The notes under the pieces: model-generated
Databases searched by the model: none
Told to the model about the DNA's origin: nothing
Seen by the model: the letters and a program-made list of their open reading frames with translations, nothing else
Program-made: the position numbers and the translations under genes
Part shown: positions 18,758 through 26,377 of the stretch, piece by piece
Position numbering within the stretch: position 1 is the first letter of the stretch
Layout: each line of letters starts with the position of its first letter
Origin: Gluconobacter sp. Dm-62
Lineage (GTDB): Bacteria; Pseudomonadota; Alphaproteobacteria; Acetobacterales; Acetobacteraceae
Reading direction: 5' to 3'
NCBI RefSeq assembly: GCF_018256155.1
Contig: NZ_JAERLY010000013.1
Span: 1-64,000, forward strand
DNA: 64,000 nt

Positions 18758-19579
18758 GTGCCGTCCGTCCCTTCGATCCTTCTTGCTGGGTGCGGCAAAA
18801 TGGGAGGCGCGCTACTCGATGGGTGGCTCGCCTCCCCCACGCCGCCACGACTTGTCATCCTTGACCGACACCGAACCGGCTCGGATGACACAATCACCAT
18901 CGTCCGCACAGCCGCCGAGATTCCTGCCGATTTCCAGCCCGACATTATTGTTCTTGCCGTCAAGCCGACCGTTGCCGAAATCGTGATCGATGCGCTCGGC
19001 AAGGCTCTGGGTCCCCGCCTGAACAGCACTGCCATCCTTTCCGTCATGGCCGGCCGCACCTGCGAAGCTCTTTCGGAGTCCGCACGGCTTGCTGGCGCAG
19101 ACATCCCGGTCCTGCGCGCCATGCCCAATACGCCTTCTTCCGTGGGTGCCGGAATCAGCGGTCTCTACGCTTCGCCTGCCGCAACCCCGGAGCAGAAATC
19201 CATCTGTCACGATCTGCTTTTTGCAGTCGGGGACGTCGTACCGGTCGAAAACGAAGACGATCTGTCGGTCGTCACAGCCATTTCCGGCTCTGGCCCCGCC
19301 TATGTTTTCCTTCTGGCCGAACTTCTTGAAAAAGCTGGCCAGCAGCATGGCCTGTCCTCCAGCGTCGCGCGCCGTCTAGCCCGTGGAACCATCTACGGCG
19401 CAGGACGTATGCTGGATGATCTGCCCGAGAGCGCAGAAGACCTCCGCAAGGCCGTCACCAGCCCCAATGGCACCACAGCCGCAGCCCTGGCCGTCCTCAT
19501 GAAACCCGACGCCTGGCCGGAAACGGTTCCAAAAGCTATTGACGCTGCTACAAAACGGGCCGACGAACTCGCTGGCTGA
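18758..19579 (+). CDS. proC: Pyrroline-5-carboxylate reductase
   Basis: A 273-residue enzyme for the last step of proline synthesis. It has the Rossmann start ILLAGCGKMGGALLDGW, VLAVKPTVAEIV, RAMPNTPSSVGAGISG, and the C-terminal signature AISGSGPAYVFLLAELL. It starts with GTG at 18758, two bases after the ybjN stop, so is probably translated by coupling. Length is normal. Confidence 0.95.
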   Translation: MPSVPSILLAGCGKMGGALLDGWLASPTPPRLVILDRHRTGSDDTITIVRTAAEIPADFQPDIIVLAVKPTVAEIVIDALGKALGPRLNSTAILSVMAGRTCEALSESARLAGADIPVLRAMPNTPSSVGAGISGLYASPAATPEQKSICHDLLFAVGDVVPVENEDDLSVVTAISGSGPAYVFLLAELLEKAGQQHGLSSSVARRLARGTIYGAGRMLDDLPESAEDLRKAVTSPNGTTAAALAVLMKPDAWPETVPKAIDAATKRADELAG

Positions 19580-19660
19580 CGGTTTCTTTATGGGAGAGAG
19601 CTTGTCGGCTGACCGCAATGCTCCCACCATAAAACCAGAAGCTTTCGACAGGAGACCCGT

Positions 19661-20350
19661 ATGGACGGACGGCAGGACCCCTTTGAATCCGACGACATGG
19701 CCCTGAGCGGTCCGCCGGACATGGCGCAGGAAGCCTTCGACGCCGCCCTTCTCCAGTCTGCCCTGTCGCTCGCCGGAAGCGAGGGATGGCACCGCTTTTC
19801 CCTCGTGGACGCTGCGCGCGATGCCGATCTTCCGGTTGAGACGGTGCGCAAGCGCTATCCGGTCAAGGCCCTTCTGCTACTCCAGCTGGGACGTCTGGCC
19901 GATGCCAGCGCCCTGCGCGATGATGGGAATGGCGGCACCTTACGCGAATATCTCTTTGACCTGATCATGCGCCGCTTCGATATTTTTCAGGAATATCGCG
20001 AAGGCGTGCGGGCAGTTCTGCAGGCCGTGCCCTACGATCCGGCTCTGGCCGCGTTTCTGGCCGGCACGACGCTTGATTCCATGAAATGGCTGGCAGAAGC
20101 AGCCGGAGTCGACTGCACGGGCTTTGGCGGCATATGGCGCATCAATGCCCTGGCGGCCGTTTGGGCCCATGCCATGCGGGCCTGGGAAAAAGACGAAAGC
20201 CCGGATCTGGCAGCGACCATGGCAGCGCTTGATAGCGCGCTGGACCGTGCCGAGCGCTATGGGGTCCTCAAGCCCTCAGCCCGACGCAAAATGGACGAGG
20301 CCCTGAACAGTACCGGCCTGCCCGATCACGATCTTGAACTGGAATCCTGA
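19661..20350 (+). CDS. COQ9 family protein
   Basis: A 229-residue protein of the COQ9 family, whose members have a TetR-like fold but bind lipids and help ubiquinone hydroxylation with COQ7. Seen: AALLQSALSLAGSEGWHRFS, AARDADLPVETVRKRYP (helix-turn-helix-like), LFDLIMRRFDIFQEYREGVR and the C-terminal KDESPDLAATMAALDSALDRA. CAGGAG precedes the ATG by eight bases. It is 81 bases downstream of proC. With ubiK nearby this suggests a small quinone-related neighbourhood. Confidence 0.85.
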   Translation: MDGRQDPFESDDMALSGPPDMAQEAFDAALLQSALSLAGSEGWHRFSLVDAARDADLPVETVRKRYPVKALLLLQLGRLADASALRDDGNGGTLREYLFDLIMRRFDIFQEYREGVRAVLQAVPYDPALAAFLAGTTLDSMKWLAEAAGVDCTGFGGIWRINALAAVWAHAMRAWEKDESPDLAATMAALDSALDRAERYGVLKPSARRKMDEALNSTGLPDHDLELES

Positions 20351-20421
20351 CTTCGGACTTTACGAAGCCCTCCGGTTCGGACTAGAACGCCGAAAGCATG
20401 CGCTCTGAGGAGCGCATCGAT

Positions 20422-20496
20422 TGGGGTGTAGCCAAGCGGTAAGGCAGCGGATTTTGATTCCGCCACGCGGAGGTTCGAATCCTCCCACCCCAGCCA
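20422..20496 (+). tRNA. tRNA-Gln (anticodon TTG)
   Basis: A full cloverleaf: acceptor TGGGGTG pairs with CACCCCA, the anticodon stem-loop is GCGGA-TTTTGAT-TCCGC with anticodon TTG, the T arm is GGAGG-TTCGAAT-CCTCC, and CCA is encoded. It reads CAA (and possibly CAG) codons. Confidence 0.97.
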
Positions 20497-20502
20497 CCCC
20501 TT

Positions 20503-20772
20503 TCAAAGAGCCTGCTTCAACCCCGGACTGGCCTTGAATCTCACGGTCCGTCCAGCGGAAACCTCGACAGGTTCACCCGTACGCGGATTGACGGCCTGCC
20601 GCGCTTTGGTCTCACAAACCGTAAACGTTCCGAAAGACGGCAGCGTAAAGCCCCCCTCTTCCCGCAGCTCCTCGATAATGGCCTCAATCATGTCGTTGAC
20701 GGCCCGCTGGGCAACAACTCCCGTACAATTCATAGAATCCTGAAGAACTGCGGCAAGAAAAGCTTTGCTCAT
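20503..20772 (-). CDS. HU family DNA-binding protein
   Basis: An 89-residue histone-like protein: KAFLAAVLQDSMNCTGVVAQ, then FTLPSFGTFTVCETKARQAV, containing the GxF motif, and the arm NPRTGEPVEVSAG that wraps DNA. It is more diverged than canonical HupB, with Cys residues and a non-classical N terminus, and may be a second HU paralogue. ATG 20772 has GGAG at good distance. It ends six bases from the tRNA-Gln gene on the other strand. Confidence 0.88.
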   Translation of the reverse strand: MSKAFLAAVLQDSMNCTGVVAQRAVNDMIEAIIEELREEGGFTLPSFGTFTVCETKARQAVNPRTGEPVEVSAGRTVRFKASPGLKQAL

Positions 20773-20914
20773 GAATAAAACTCCGGATTTACTCAGTGCA
20801 GGTCGCATCTTGCCGGTACAGAAATGCCGCTAATGCGAACTGAAGGGCGGATTGTCCGTCCTCTCGGAATGCCATAATCTTTCATATAGAACCGCTCCAG
20901 AAACAACCGTTATC

Positions 20915-21841
20915 ATGAATTTAACCTCTATTTCTCCATTTGGTTGCACTTCCTCGGCACCCGTCTGTTTGTTTGCGTATTACTGCACAGACGTCAGGCT
21001 GCCGCCGCACACCCGTCATCTGCTGAGCCAGATCGCATCGTGCGGTTTTACACTTCACATCGCGGCATCCGGTCTTTCAGATACCGCAGCCCAGTCGCTA
21101 CAAAACGATCTTGCGCAAGGCACCCACCCGATCGCCGCAACAGTCCATCCACGCCCCAATACTGGTCTGGATTTCGGAGCATGGCAGTTCCTGCTTGCAA
21201 AAAAATGCAATGGCGACGCGAATGAGATCCTCTTTGCCAATGACAGTATTTTTGGGCCGCTTCTTCCCCTTCGCCCCATCGTGGATCGAATGCGCGAACA
21301 GCATCTTCAGGTCTGGGGCATGGTCCGTTCGGAAGCGGTGGTAACCCACCTACAATCATGGTTTCTGTGCATGACCCGCGATGCGCTGGACCATCCCGCA
21401 ATCCAGCGGATCTTCAACCAGCCTTTCAACGACATGACCAAAGACGAAATCGTCCTGCACGGAGAACTTGGTCTTGGGCTGGCCATCAAGGCCGCCGGCC
21501 TGACTGCAGGAGCGGCCTGGAGTAATGCCCGGGGTCTGGCGCGTCTTCTCGCCCTCAACCCCATGCACACGGACTGGCGCACAGTCCTACGGTCCGGTAA
21601 CGCTCCGTTCATCAAGACCGAACTCCTGCGCGACAATCCAAGCGGAATCGCCTCCACCCATTTGTGGAGGCAGGAAATCCCCGATTCCGCTTTCTTCAAC
21701 CCTGACTGGATCGCAGCCTATCTGGCTTCAACACCACCACGTACACTTTCCAGACGTGCAGGTCTCCGCGCGAGACTGGTTCAGGCCCTTGCCAGTGAAG
21801 ACCGCCGTCACGCCCTGACAGCACTCCTCCTCGGGCGTTAA
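20915..21841 (+). CDS. Rhamnan synthesis protein F (RgpF)-like protein
   Basis: A 308-residue protein of the RgpF family found in rhamnan and other cell-wall polysaccharide loci. Seen: PVCLFAYYCTDVRLPPHTRH, the NTGLDFGAWQFLLAKK motif with NEILFANDSIFGPLLPL, and VTHLQSWFLCMTRDAL, which are the family's diagnostic blocks. It probably modifies or transfers sugars on a surface polymer; the reaction is not firmly established. ATG 20915 is chosen from the conserved N terminus. It converges with the 888-residue glycosyltransferase, and the two stop codons share GTTA at 21838-21841. Confidence 0.8.
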   Translation: MNLTSISPFGCTSSAPVCLFAYYCTDVRLPPHTRHLLSQIASCGFTLHIAASGLSDTAAQSLQNDLAQGTHPIAATVHPRPNTGLDFGAWQFLLAKKCNGDANEILFANDSIFGPLLPLRPIVDRMREQHLQVWGMVRSEAVVTHLQSWFLCMTRDALDHPAIQRIFNQPFNDMTKDEIVLHGELGLGLAIKAAGLTAGAAWSNARGLARLLALNPMHTDWRTVLRSGNAPFIKTELLRDNPSGIASTHLWRQEIPDSAFFNPDWIAAYLASTPPRTLSRRAGLRARLVQALASEDRRHALTALLLGR

Positions 21842-24504
21842 CTCGCCCGCCGGGATGCCTGTTTGAGGAAGGCGTAAAGCTCTTCTGCCTGCACATCATA
21901 CGTTGCAAGCCTGTCCTTGCAGGGATTGACGTAACCCTCAAAACGCTCAGGTGCGTCCAGAAGCATAGACACAGCTTCCGCCAAAGTTGCCGGCTTCCCG
22001 TCCAAAGGCAAACAGGTCCCATTGATCCCGTCCACCACGTCCTCAGACTGCCCTCCCGGAGACGTCGTAATGACCCAGATGTCCCGCGCCAAAGCCTCAC
22101 GCACCGTCAGGCCGTAGCTTTCTTTCCACTGTGATGGAAACAGCAATACGTCGATCTGATCATAAAAATCATCCAGGCCTGACTGCGTGTAAGCCGGCAC
22201 AACACGAAGCTGCCCGCAGACAGACCAGTCTTCCGGAAAAATCGACTGAAACCCGAGGTTAAGCTTGTTATCAACCAGCACAAGCTCCCAGTCACTCCGC
22301 GCCAGCGACTGCATAGCCTCTTTCAGTAGACCATATCCCTTGACGGCCTCTGTTCCCCCAACGAATCCGAACCGCAGCGGTGATCCGGCACGTCGGGCTT
22401 TGCGCGGCCGCTCGGGCCAGCAGAAACCATTGCGGTTGACCACAATCCGCTCAGGCGCAATCCCGTTCGCAAGATACAGATCACGGTGAGCCTGCGATGG
22501 ACTGATGAGAAGAGCTGCCCCCTCCAGGGCCTGCCGCATCACAACAGACCTGTCCGCAAGATGACGCGCACCCAGCACACAGACCTGACAGACTGCAGGA
22601 TCGATAGTCGTCTGGAAACAGTATCGTCCATCCGCACGAACCATGAACTGCCGTTCACACAACCACCAGGCATCATGAAGAGTCAGGACATAGGGAACAC
22701 CCTTCTCCTGACAGACCCGCAAAAGCCCGGTCCCCAGCCCCTGAGCAGCATGAACATGCACCACATCCGGCTGACAGGCATCCAGTATCTCCGAGAACCG
22801 AAGTGCCATTCCAGGATTATCAAGTTGACCCAGCCCACCCTGGTCATCTGGCAGGACCGAGGCAAAAACCGTCATGCCATCTATGTCATACCGGATATCG
22901 CCATCCGGAAGATCCGCAACAGACGGACGGGACGTCATGACATTGACCTGCGCACCTTTCCGCACCAGGCGACGCCCCATCTCTTCCGCCACGATCGTAG
23001 CTCCTCCAAAAGACCGTGGCGCAAAATAGACATTCGCCATCAGAACTCTGAGGTCCTTCGCTGACCTAACAGGTGGAACCCCGAACAAAGCCCTGGCCTG
23101 CGTCTGGGCCATCACTTTCGGAGCATACCGGTCCATCACATCCTTATATGCCGTATCCGCAAGGCGTCTCCGATAGACATCATTCCGCGCCAGAACCAGC
23201 AACCCGTTCCGCCAGGCCGCAGCATCAGCCGCAAGAATTCCATTCTCTCCATCGCGCATAACGGTCCGGAAAGCCGCACACGGAGAACAGATGGCTGCAA
23301 CATGTACGACGGCAGCTTCCAGAAACTTGATATTACTTTTGCAGTCATTGAACAGCGTCTGTTCCAAAGGCGCTATTGCAATATCCGTCTGCGACAGAGC
23401 CTTCAGATAATCTGGATAGGACAGCTCTGTGAGTTGTTCGACCCGATCTCCAAACCGGGCAAATGCCGATGAAAGCTGCAACTGCCCGATGATTTTCAGG
23501 CAGAGCCGTGGCTCCTCTGCCATCGCCGACAGAAGTCCCGCTTCAGCCTGCCTAAAATCAGCATCGTGAGTATTGGTACCAGAACCATATGAAACCCAGA
23601 TACGGTCTGATCCCGTGTGCGCGGGAAGAGACGCCGCAATTTCTAGCGTCTCGATGTCCAGAGCATTTTCCAGAATGGATACATCCACCACCCCTGCCAC
23701 ACGCATGGCCTCCGCGAGCGCAGACGTCGAAGCAATGCCCCGACCACAAGCCAGCATGCACCGTCGGAACAGCACAACTCCTGAAAGCAGAAGATCGCGC
23801 TCTGATATCGAAAGCGTATCGATATTCCCGTTTTGACGATATTCTGCCTCATCAAAGATGAGGTCATCCACTTCCCAACGCGGGGCAAGTCCTAGCCGGT
23901 GCGCTTCTCCAACCAGCTTCAAAACATCATCAAAGCCTGGTACCCGATAAAAAATAACATGCGTGCAAAGCTGTAAAGCAGACATGGCATCTGCAATATC
24001 CCGCCAGTCCACCACCTGAACCGACCAACCCAACGCTTTCAAAAAGTCTCGTTTCTGCCAGACGCGGTACTTGGCGCACTGCCTTAGACTGAGCTCTGCA
24101 ATAATGAGAACCTGCGGTCTCAGTTCTTCATCTGCGTGAGTAAATTCAGCTTTATACGGATAATTCTGGTCAGCTTCATTTACGCCATCATTACGGACCC
24201 GCCTCAAACGCTGGAAACGGTGAAGAAGAGTTTTCCTGATTTCAGAAAGTCCGCCCTGCTTCCATAATTTCAGCAAACGTTTCGGAAGCTCTCGCGCCGG
24301 ACGTCCGGAAAGCAGTTTACCTAACATCAGAGCTCTAACAGCCCGCAAAGGAAGCGTTACGCGCCAAGAGAGCGATGTCTGAATCAGAAAAAGCTGACGC
24401 AGAAGCTGCTGATTTTCCTTTTGCAACTGTTCAGCATTCAACCCATTCAGCCGGGCAGCACTTCTATAACTTTCAGTCAGGATGTCGCGCGGCTCATCCC
24501 GCAT
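21838..24504 (-). CDS. Giant two-domain glycosyltransferase (GT-B fold; C-terminal GT4)
   Basis: An 888-residue protein without signal peptide. The first ~60 residues form a short coiled coil ending in SLSWRVTLPLRAVRAL, seen ahead of many polysaccharide glycosyltransferases. Residues ~130-480 are a GT-B-like module with FDEAEY and IAIAPLEQTLFNDCKSNIKF. Residues ~481-880 are a typical GT4 enzyme: YFAPRSFGGATIVAEEMGRR, DVVHVHAAQGLG, FGFVGGTEAVKGYGLL, and the donor site FPSQWKESYGLTVREALA. It probably adds two different sugars to a surface glycan at the cytoplasmic face. The first module is paralogous to that of the 957-residue protein at 26378. Substrates unknown. Confidence 0.85.
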   Translation of the reverse strand: MRDEPRDILTESYRSAARLNGLNAEQLQKENQQLLRQLFLIQTSLSWRVTLPLRAVRALMLGKLLSGRPARELPKRLLKLWKQGGLSEIRKTLLHRFQRLRRVRNDGVNEADQNYPYKAEFTHADEELRPQVLIIAELSLRQCAKYRVWQKRDFLKALGWSVQVVDWRDIADAMSALQLCTHVIFYRVPGFDDVLKLVGEAHRLGLAPRWEVDDLIFDEAEYRQNGNIDTLSISERDLLLSGVVLFRRCMLACGRGIASTSALAEAMRVAGVVDVSILENALDIETLEIAASLPAHTGSDRIWVSYGSGTNTHDADFRQAEAGLLSAMAEEPRLCLKIIGQLQLSSAFARFGDRVEQLTELSYPDYLKALSQTDIAIAPLEQTLFNDCKSNIKFLEAAVVHVAAICSPCAAFRTVMRDGENGILAADAAAWRNGLLVLARNDVYRRRLADTAYKDVMDRYAPKVMAQTQARALFGVPPVRSAKDLRVLMANVYFAPRSFGGATIVAEEMGRRLVRKGAQVNVMTSRPSVADLPDGDIRYDIDGMTVFASVLPDDQGGLGQLDNPGMALRFSEILDACQPDVVHVHAAQGLGTGLLRVCQEKGVPYVLTLHDAWWLCERQFMVRADGRYCFQTTIDPAVCQVCVLGARHLADRSVVMRQALEGAALLISPSQAHRDLYLANGIAPERIVVNRNGFCWPERPRKARRAGSPLRFGFVGGTEAVKGYGLLKEAMQSLARSDWELVLVDNKLNLGFQSIFPEDWSVCGQLRVVPAYTQSGLDDFYDQIDVLLFPSQWKESYGLTVREALARDIWVITTSPGGQSEDVVDGINGTCLPLDGKPATLAEAVSMLLDAPERFEGYVNPCKDRLATYDVQAEELYAFLKQASRRAS

Positions 24505-24550
24505 TCTGTATGGCTTTCACAATAATGAGACATATCAGTCAGAAACACGA

Positions 24551-24578
24551 AAGGCCGGACCCTTGCGGATCCGGCCTT
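24551..24578 (-). terminator. Probable terminator of the beta-roll protein gene
   Basis: A perfect 9-bp inverted repeat (AAGGCCGGA) with a 10-base loop lies 40 bases downstream of the beta-roll gene stop. On the minus strand it runs into TTTCGTGTTTCT, a moderately T-rich tail. Confidence 0.65.
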
Positions 24579-24617
24579 CCTGAACAATGAAAGTCTGTCA
24601 GGTGACAGATGATATCA

Positions 24618-25997
24618 TTAGCTCAGGTTAAAGTTCGAAGCATTCAGATCGCTGACGCCAACGAACGTGATCTTGGAATTGTCAGACAGCTCAATCGTGG
24701 TGTTACCACCAGCAACCGTAGCGCTTGCCAGAACATTTGCCAGACCATTGTTGTTCTGAAGACCATACTGATACAGAGCCATCAGGTTACCTGCGGCACT
24801 ACCAAAGTCAGTGATCGTGTAATCACCGCCAGCAGCACCCTTGGTCAGGGCGAACAGGTTTGCAGCGCCCGAACCACCGGTAAGGGTTGCAGAACCGGAA
24901 CCACCAACGAGCGTATCAGAAGCAGAACCACCGATAATCGTCTCGTCGCCAGTGCCTGCGAAGGCATGCAGCGTACCGTTGGAAGAAGCCGCAGAAACCG
25001 TCTCGCTTCCGTCACCACCAACGAACAGGTTAGTAGAGCTTGCAGAGCCACCGACCAGCATCAGGTCAAGACCCGAAGCACCGAACAGCGTCGACGTACC
25101 GGCAGAGACGGTCGTTGCACCCGTACCATTCAGGAACGTCAGAGCTCCCGAAGCAGTGATGGAGTTGGACGTACCGCGAATCTGCCAGACATCTGCGGAA
25201 GCCGAAATGGTGTCATTCAGGCCACCGGAGACAGTGCTAAGACCGCCGGTCGAGAAGTAGGTGCTGGAGCTACCGCCCGTAATGAAGCTGTTATTGCCGC
25301 CCGAAACAGTGTTATGCGACGTTGTGTCGTAAACAGTTGCGTTGGCGCCCAGCGTCACCACGGAGCTACCACCCAGCAGCGTTACCGTATCGGTACCGGT
25401 CGTGCCGTCGATGGTGTCCTGACCTTCGGAACGAACGACATTTGTGCCGCTGCCCAGAGTGATCTGGTTGTTGCCGAGGCCACCACTGATGGTGTTGTTG
25501 CCGTTTGTACCCGTAATGGTGTCGTTGCCATCACCCGTAGCAACGGTCCAGTTTCCGGTGGAGCTACCGCCGTTGAAAGTGTTGTCGCCAATACCTCCAA
25601 CGAATGTACCATCCTGGTTACCGGCCGTCAGGGTCACACCAGCCCAGTCACCAGCAAGAACGCTGACGTTCGTTGCCGTGCTACCAGAGAGGTCCAGACT
25701 GACAGCAGAGTTCAGCGTATCCTGGCCTGTCGTGGAATAGCTACCAATAGAAACATACTGTGTGGTGCTATCCGTCAGGGAGAACTGACCGCCCTCGCTG
25801 ATAAGACCGTGACCGGCATTAGAGCCGGAAAGAGAATTATCACCTGGAACCATATCGTAAGAATCAAGACCACCACTAGTGTGGAGGTTGGAAACAGCAG
25901 TCTGATACTGCTGTGCCAGCAGCTGAGTCTGCCCACCATTGACCGTGACCACGAAGGTCTGGCCGGAGGCGCCAACTACTGTAGTAATGTCAGCCAT
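24618..25997 (-). CDS. Secreted RTX-like beta-roll protein (candidate surface layer protein or adhesin)
   Basis: A ~459-residue, Gly/Ser/Thr/Asn-rich, acidic protein with no Cys and very few Lys. Most of it is short degenerate beta-roll repeats, for example GDGNDTITGTNGNNTISGG and GTGDETIIGGSASDTLVGG, close to the calcium-binding GGxGxDxxx motif. Near the end, FALTKGAAGGDYTITDFGSA resembles the C-terminal region of RTX proteins exported by type I systems. There is no N-terminal signal peptide, consistent with that route. Two in-frame ATGs lie at 26003 and 25997; the second is better spaced from GGAG. It lies between two giant glycosyltransferases, so it may be glycosylated. No type I exporter is in the window. 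Confidence 0.78.
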   Translation of the reverse strand: MADITTVVGASGQTFVVTVNGGQTQLLAQQYQTAVSNLHTSGGLDSYDMVPGDNSLSGSNAGHGLISEGGQFSLTDSTTQYVSIGSYSTTGQDTLNSAVSLDLSGSTATNVSVLAGDWAGVTLTAGNQDGTFVGGIGDNTFNGGSSTGNWTVATGDGNDTITGTNGNNTISGGLGNNQITLGSGTNVVRSEGQDTIDGTTGTDTVTLLGGSSVVTLGANATVYDTTSHNTVSGGNNSFITGGSSSTYFSTGGLSTVSGGLNDTISASADVWQIRGTSNSITASGALTFLNGTGATTVSAGTSTLFGASGLDLMLVGGSASSTNLFVGGDGSETVSAASSNGTLHAFAGTGDETIIGGSASDTLVGGSGSATLTGGSGAANLFALTKGAAGGDYTITDFGSAAGNLMALYQYGLQNNNGLANVLASATVAGGNTTIELSDNSKITFVGVSDLNASNFNLS

Positions 25998-26377
25998 TAC
26001 CATGCACTCCTAAAAAAGGTTGCCTCGCACCGGCGGCCCTCGGACCACCCAAATGATCGAGCGACGAGTCTTGCGTATATCAGAGCCAGATTGTCAAAAG
26101 CAATCTACTTCGCACATACCACAACGAATCATGATCCATCATTCGGGAGTTCAAGAAGCCATGCCGACAAGAAGTTTTCCGTTTTCGATATACGAAGACG
26201 GCAAAGAGCTGACGATCCAGCTCCTCAATCAAATTCTTTTATATCAAAAAAGTTCCGTCAATGTTAATTTCATAAGAAATAAATATTGATGCTTCTGATC
26301 CAATCAATGGCGAAACTAACTGCATTTCCCAAAAATAAGCCACTCTTCATACAAAACCGATCCTGACAGGCCCATTC
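25998..26377. other. AT-rich intergenic region between the beta-roll gene and a glycosyltransferase
   Basis: This 380-base stretch separates divergently transcribed genes and is clearly richer in A+T than its surroundings, especially 26220-26360. It must hold both promoters. On the minus strand a perfect TTGACA (26097-26092) and TATACG (26079-26074) occur, but only 12 bases apart, so neither can be named with confidence. No RNA gene or convincing small gene is seen. Confidence 0.5.

Noticed and set aside
25000-25600. Repetitive DNA suggesting a CRISPR or tandem repeat
   Set aside because: The repetition is the degenerate codon repeat of the beta-roll protein; no exact direct repeats with spacers are present.
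26074-26097. TTGACA and TATACG before the beta-roll gene
   Set aside because: Only 12 bases apart, too short for a sigma70 promoter.
24609-26267. 552-codon open frame opposite the beta-roll gene
   Set aside because: The Thr/Ser-rich repeats read backwards stay open; the minus-strand product shows true beta-roll repeats, a start site and a terminator.
26020-26289. 89-codon open frame in the AT-rich gap
   Set aside because: No ribosome site, no family resemblance, and it lies in a region that must hold divergent promoters.
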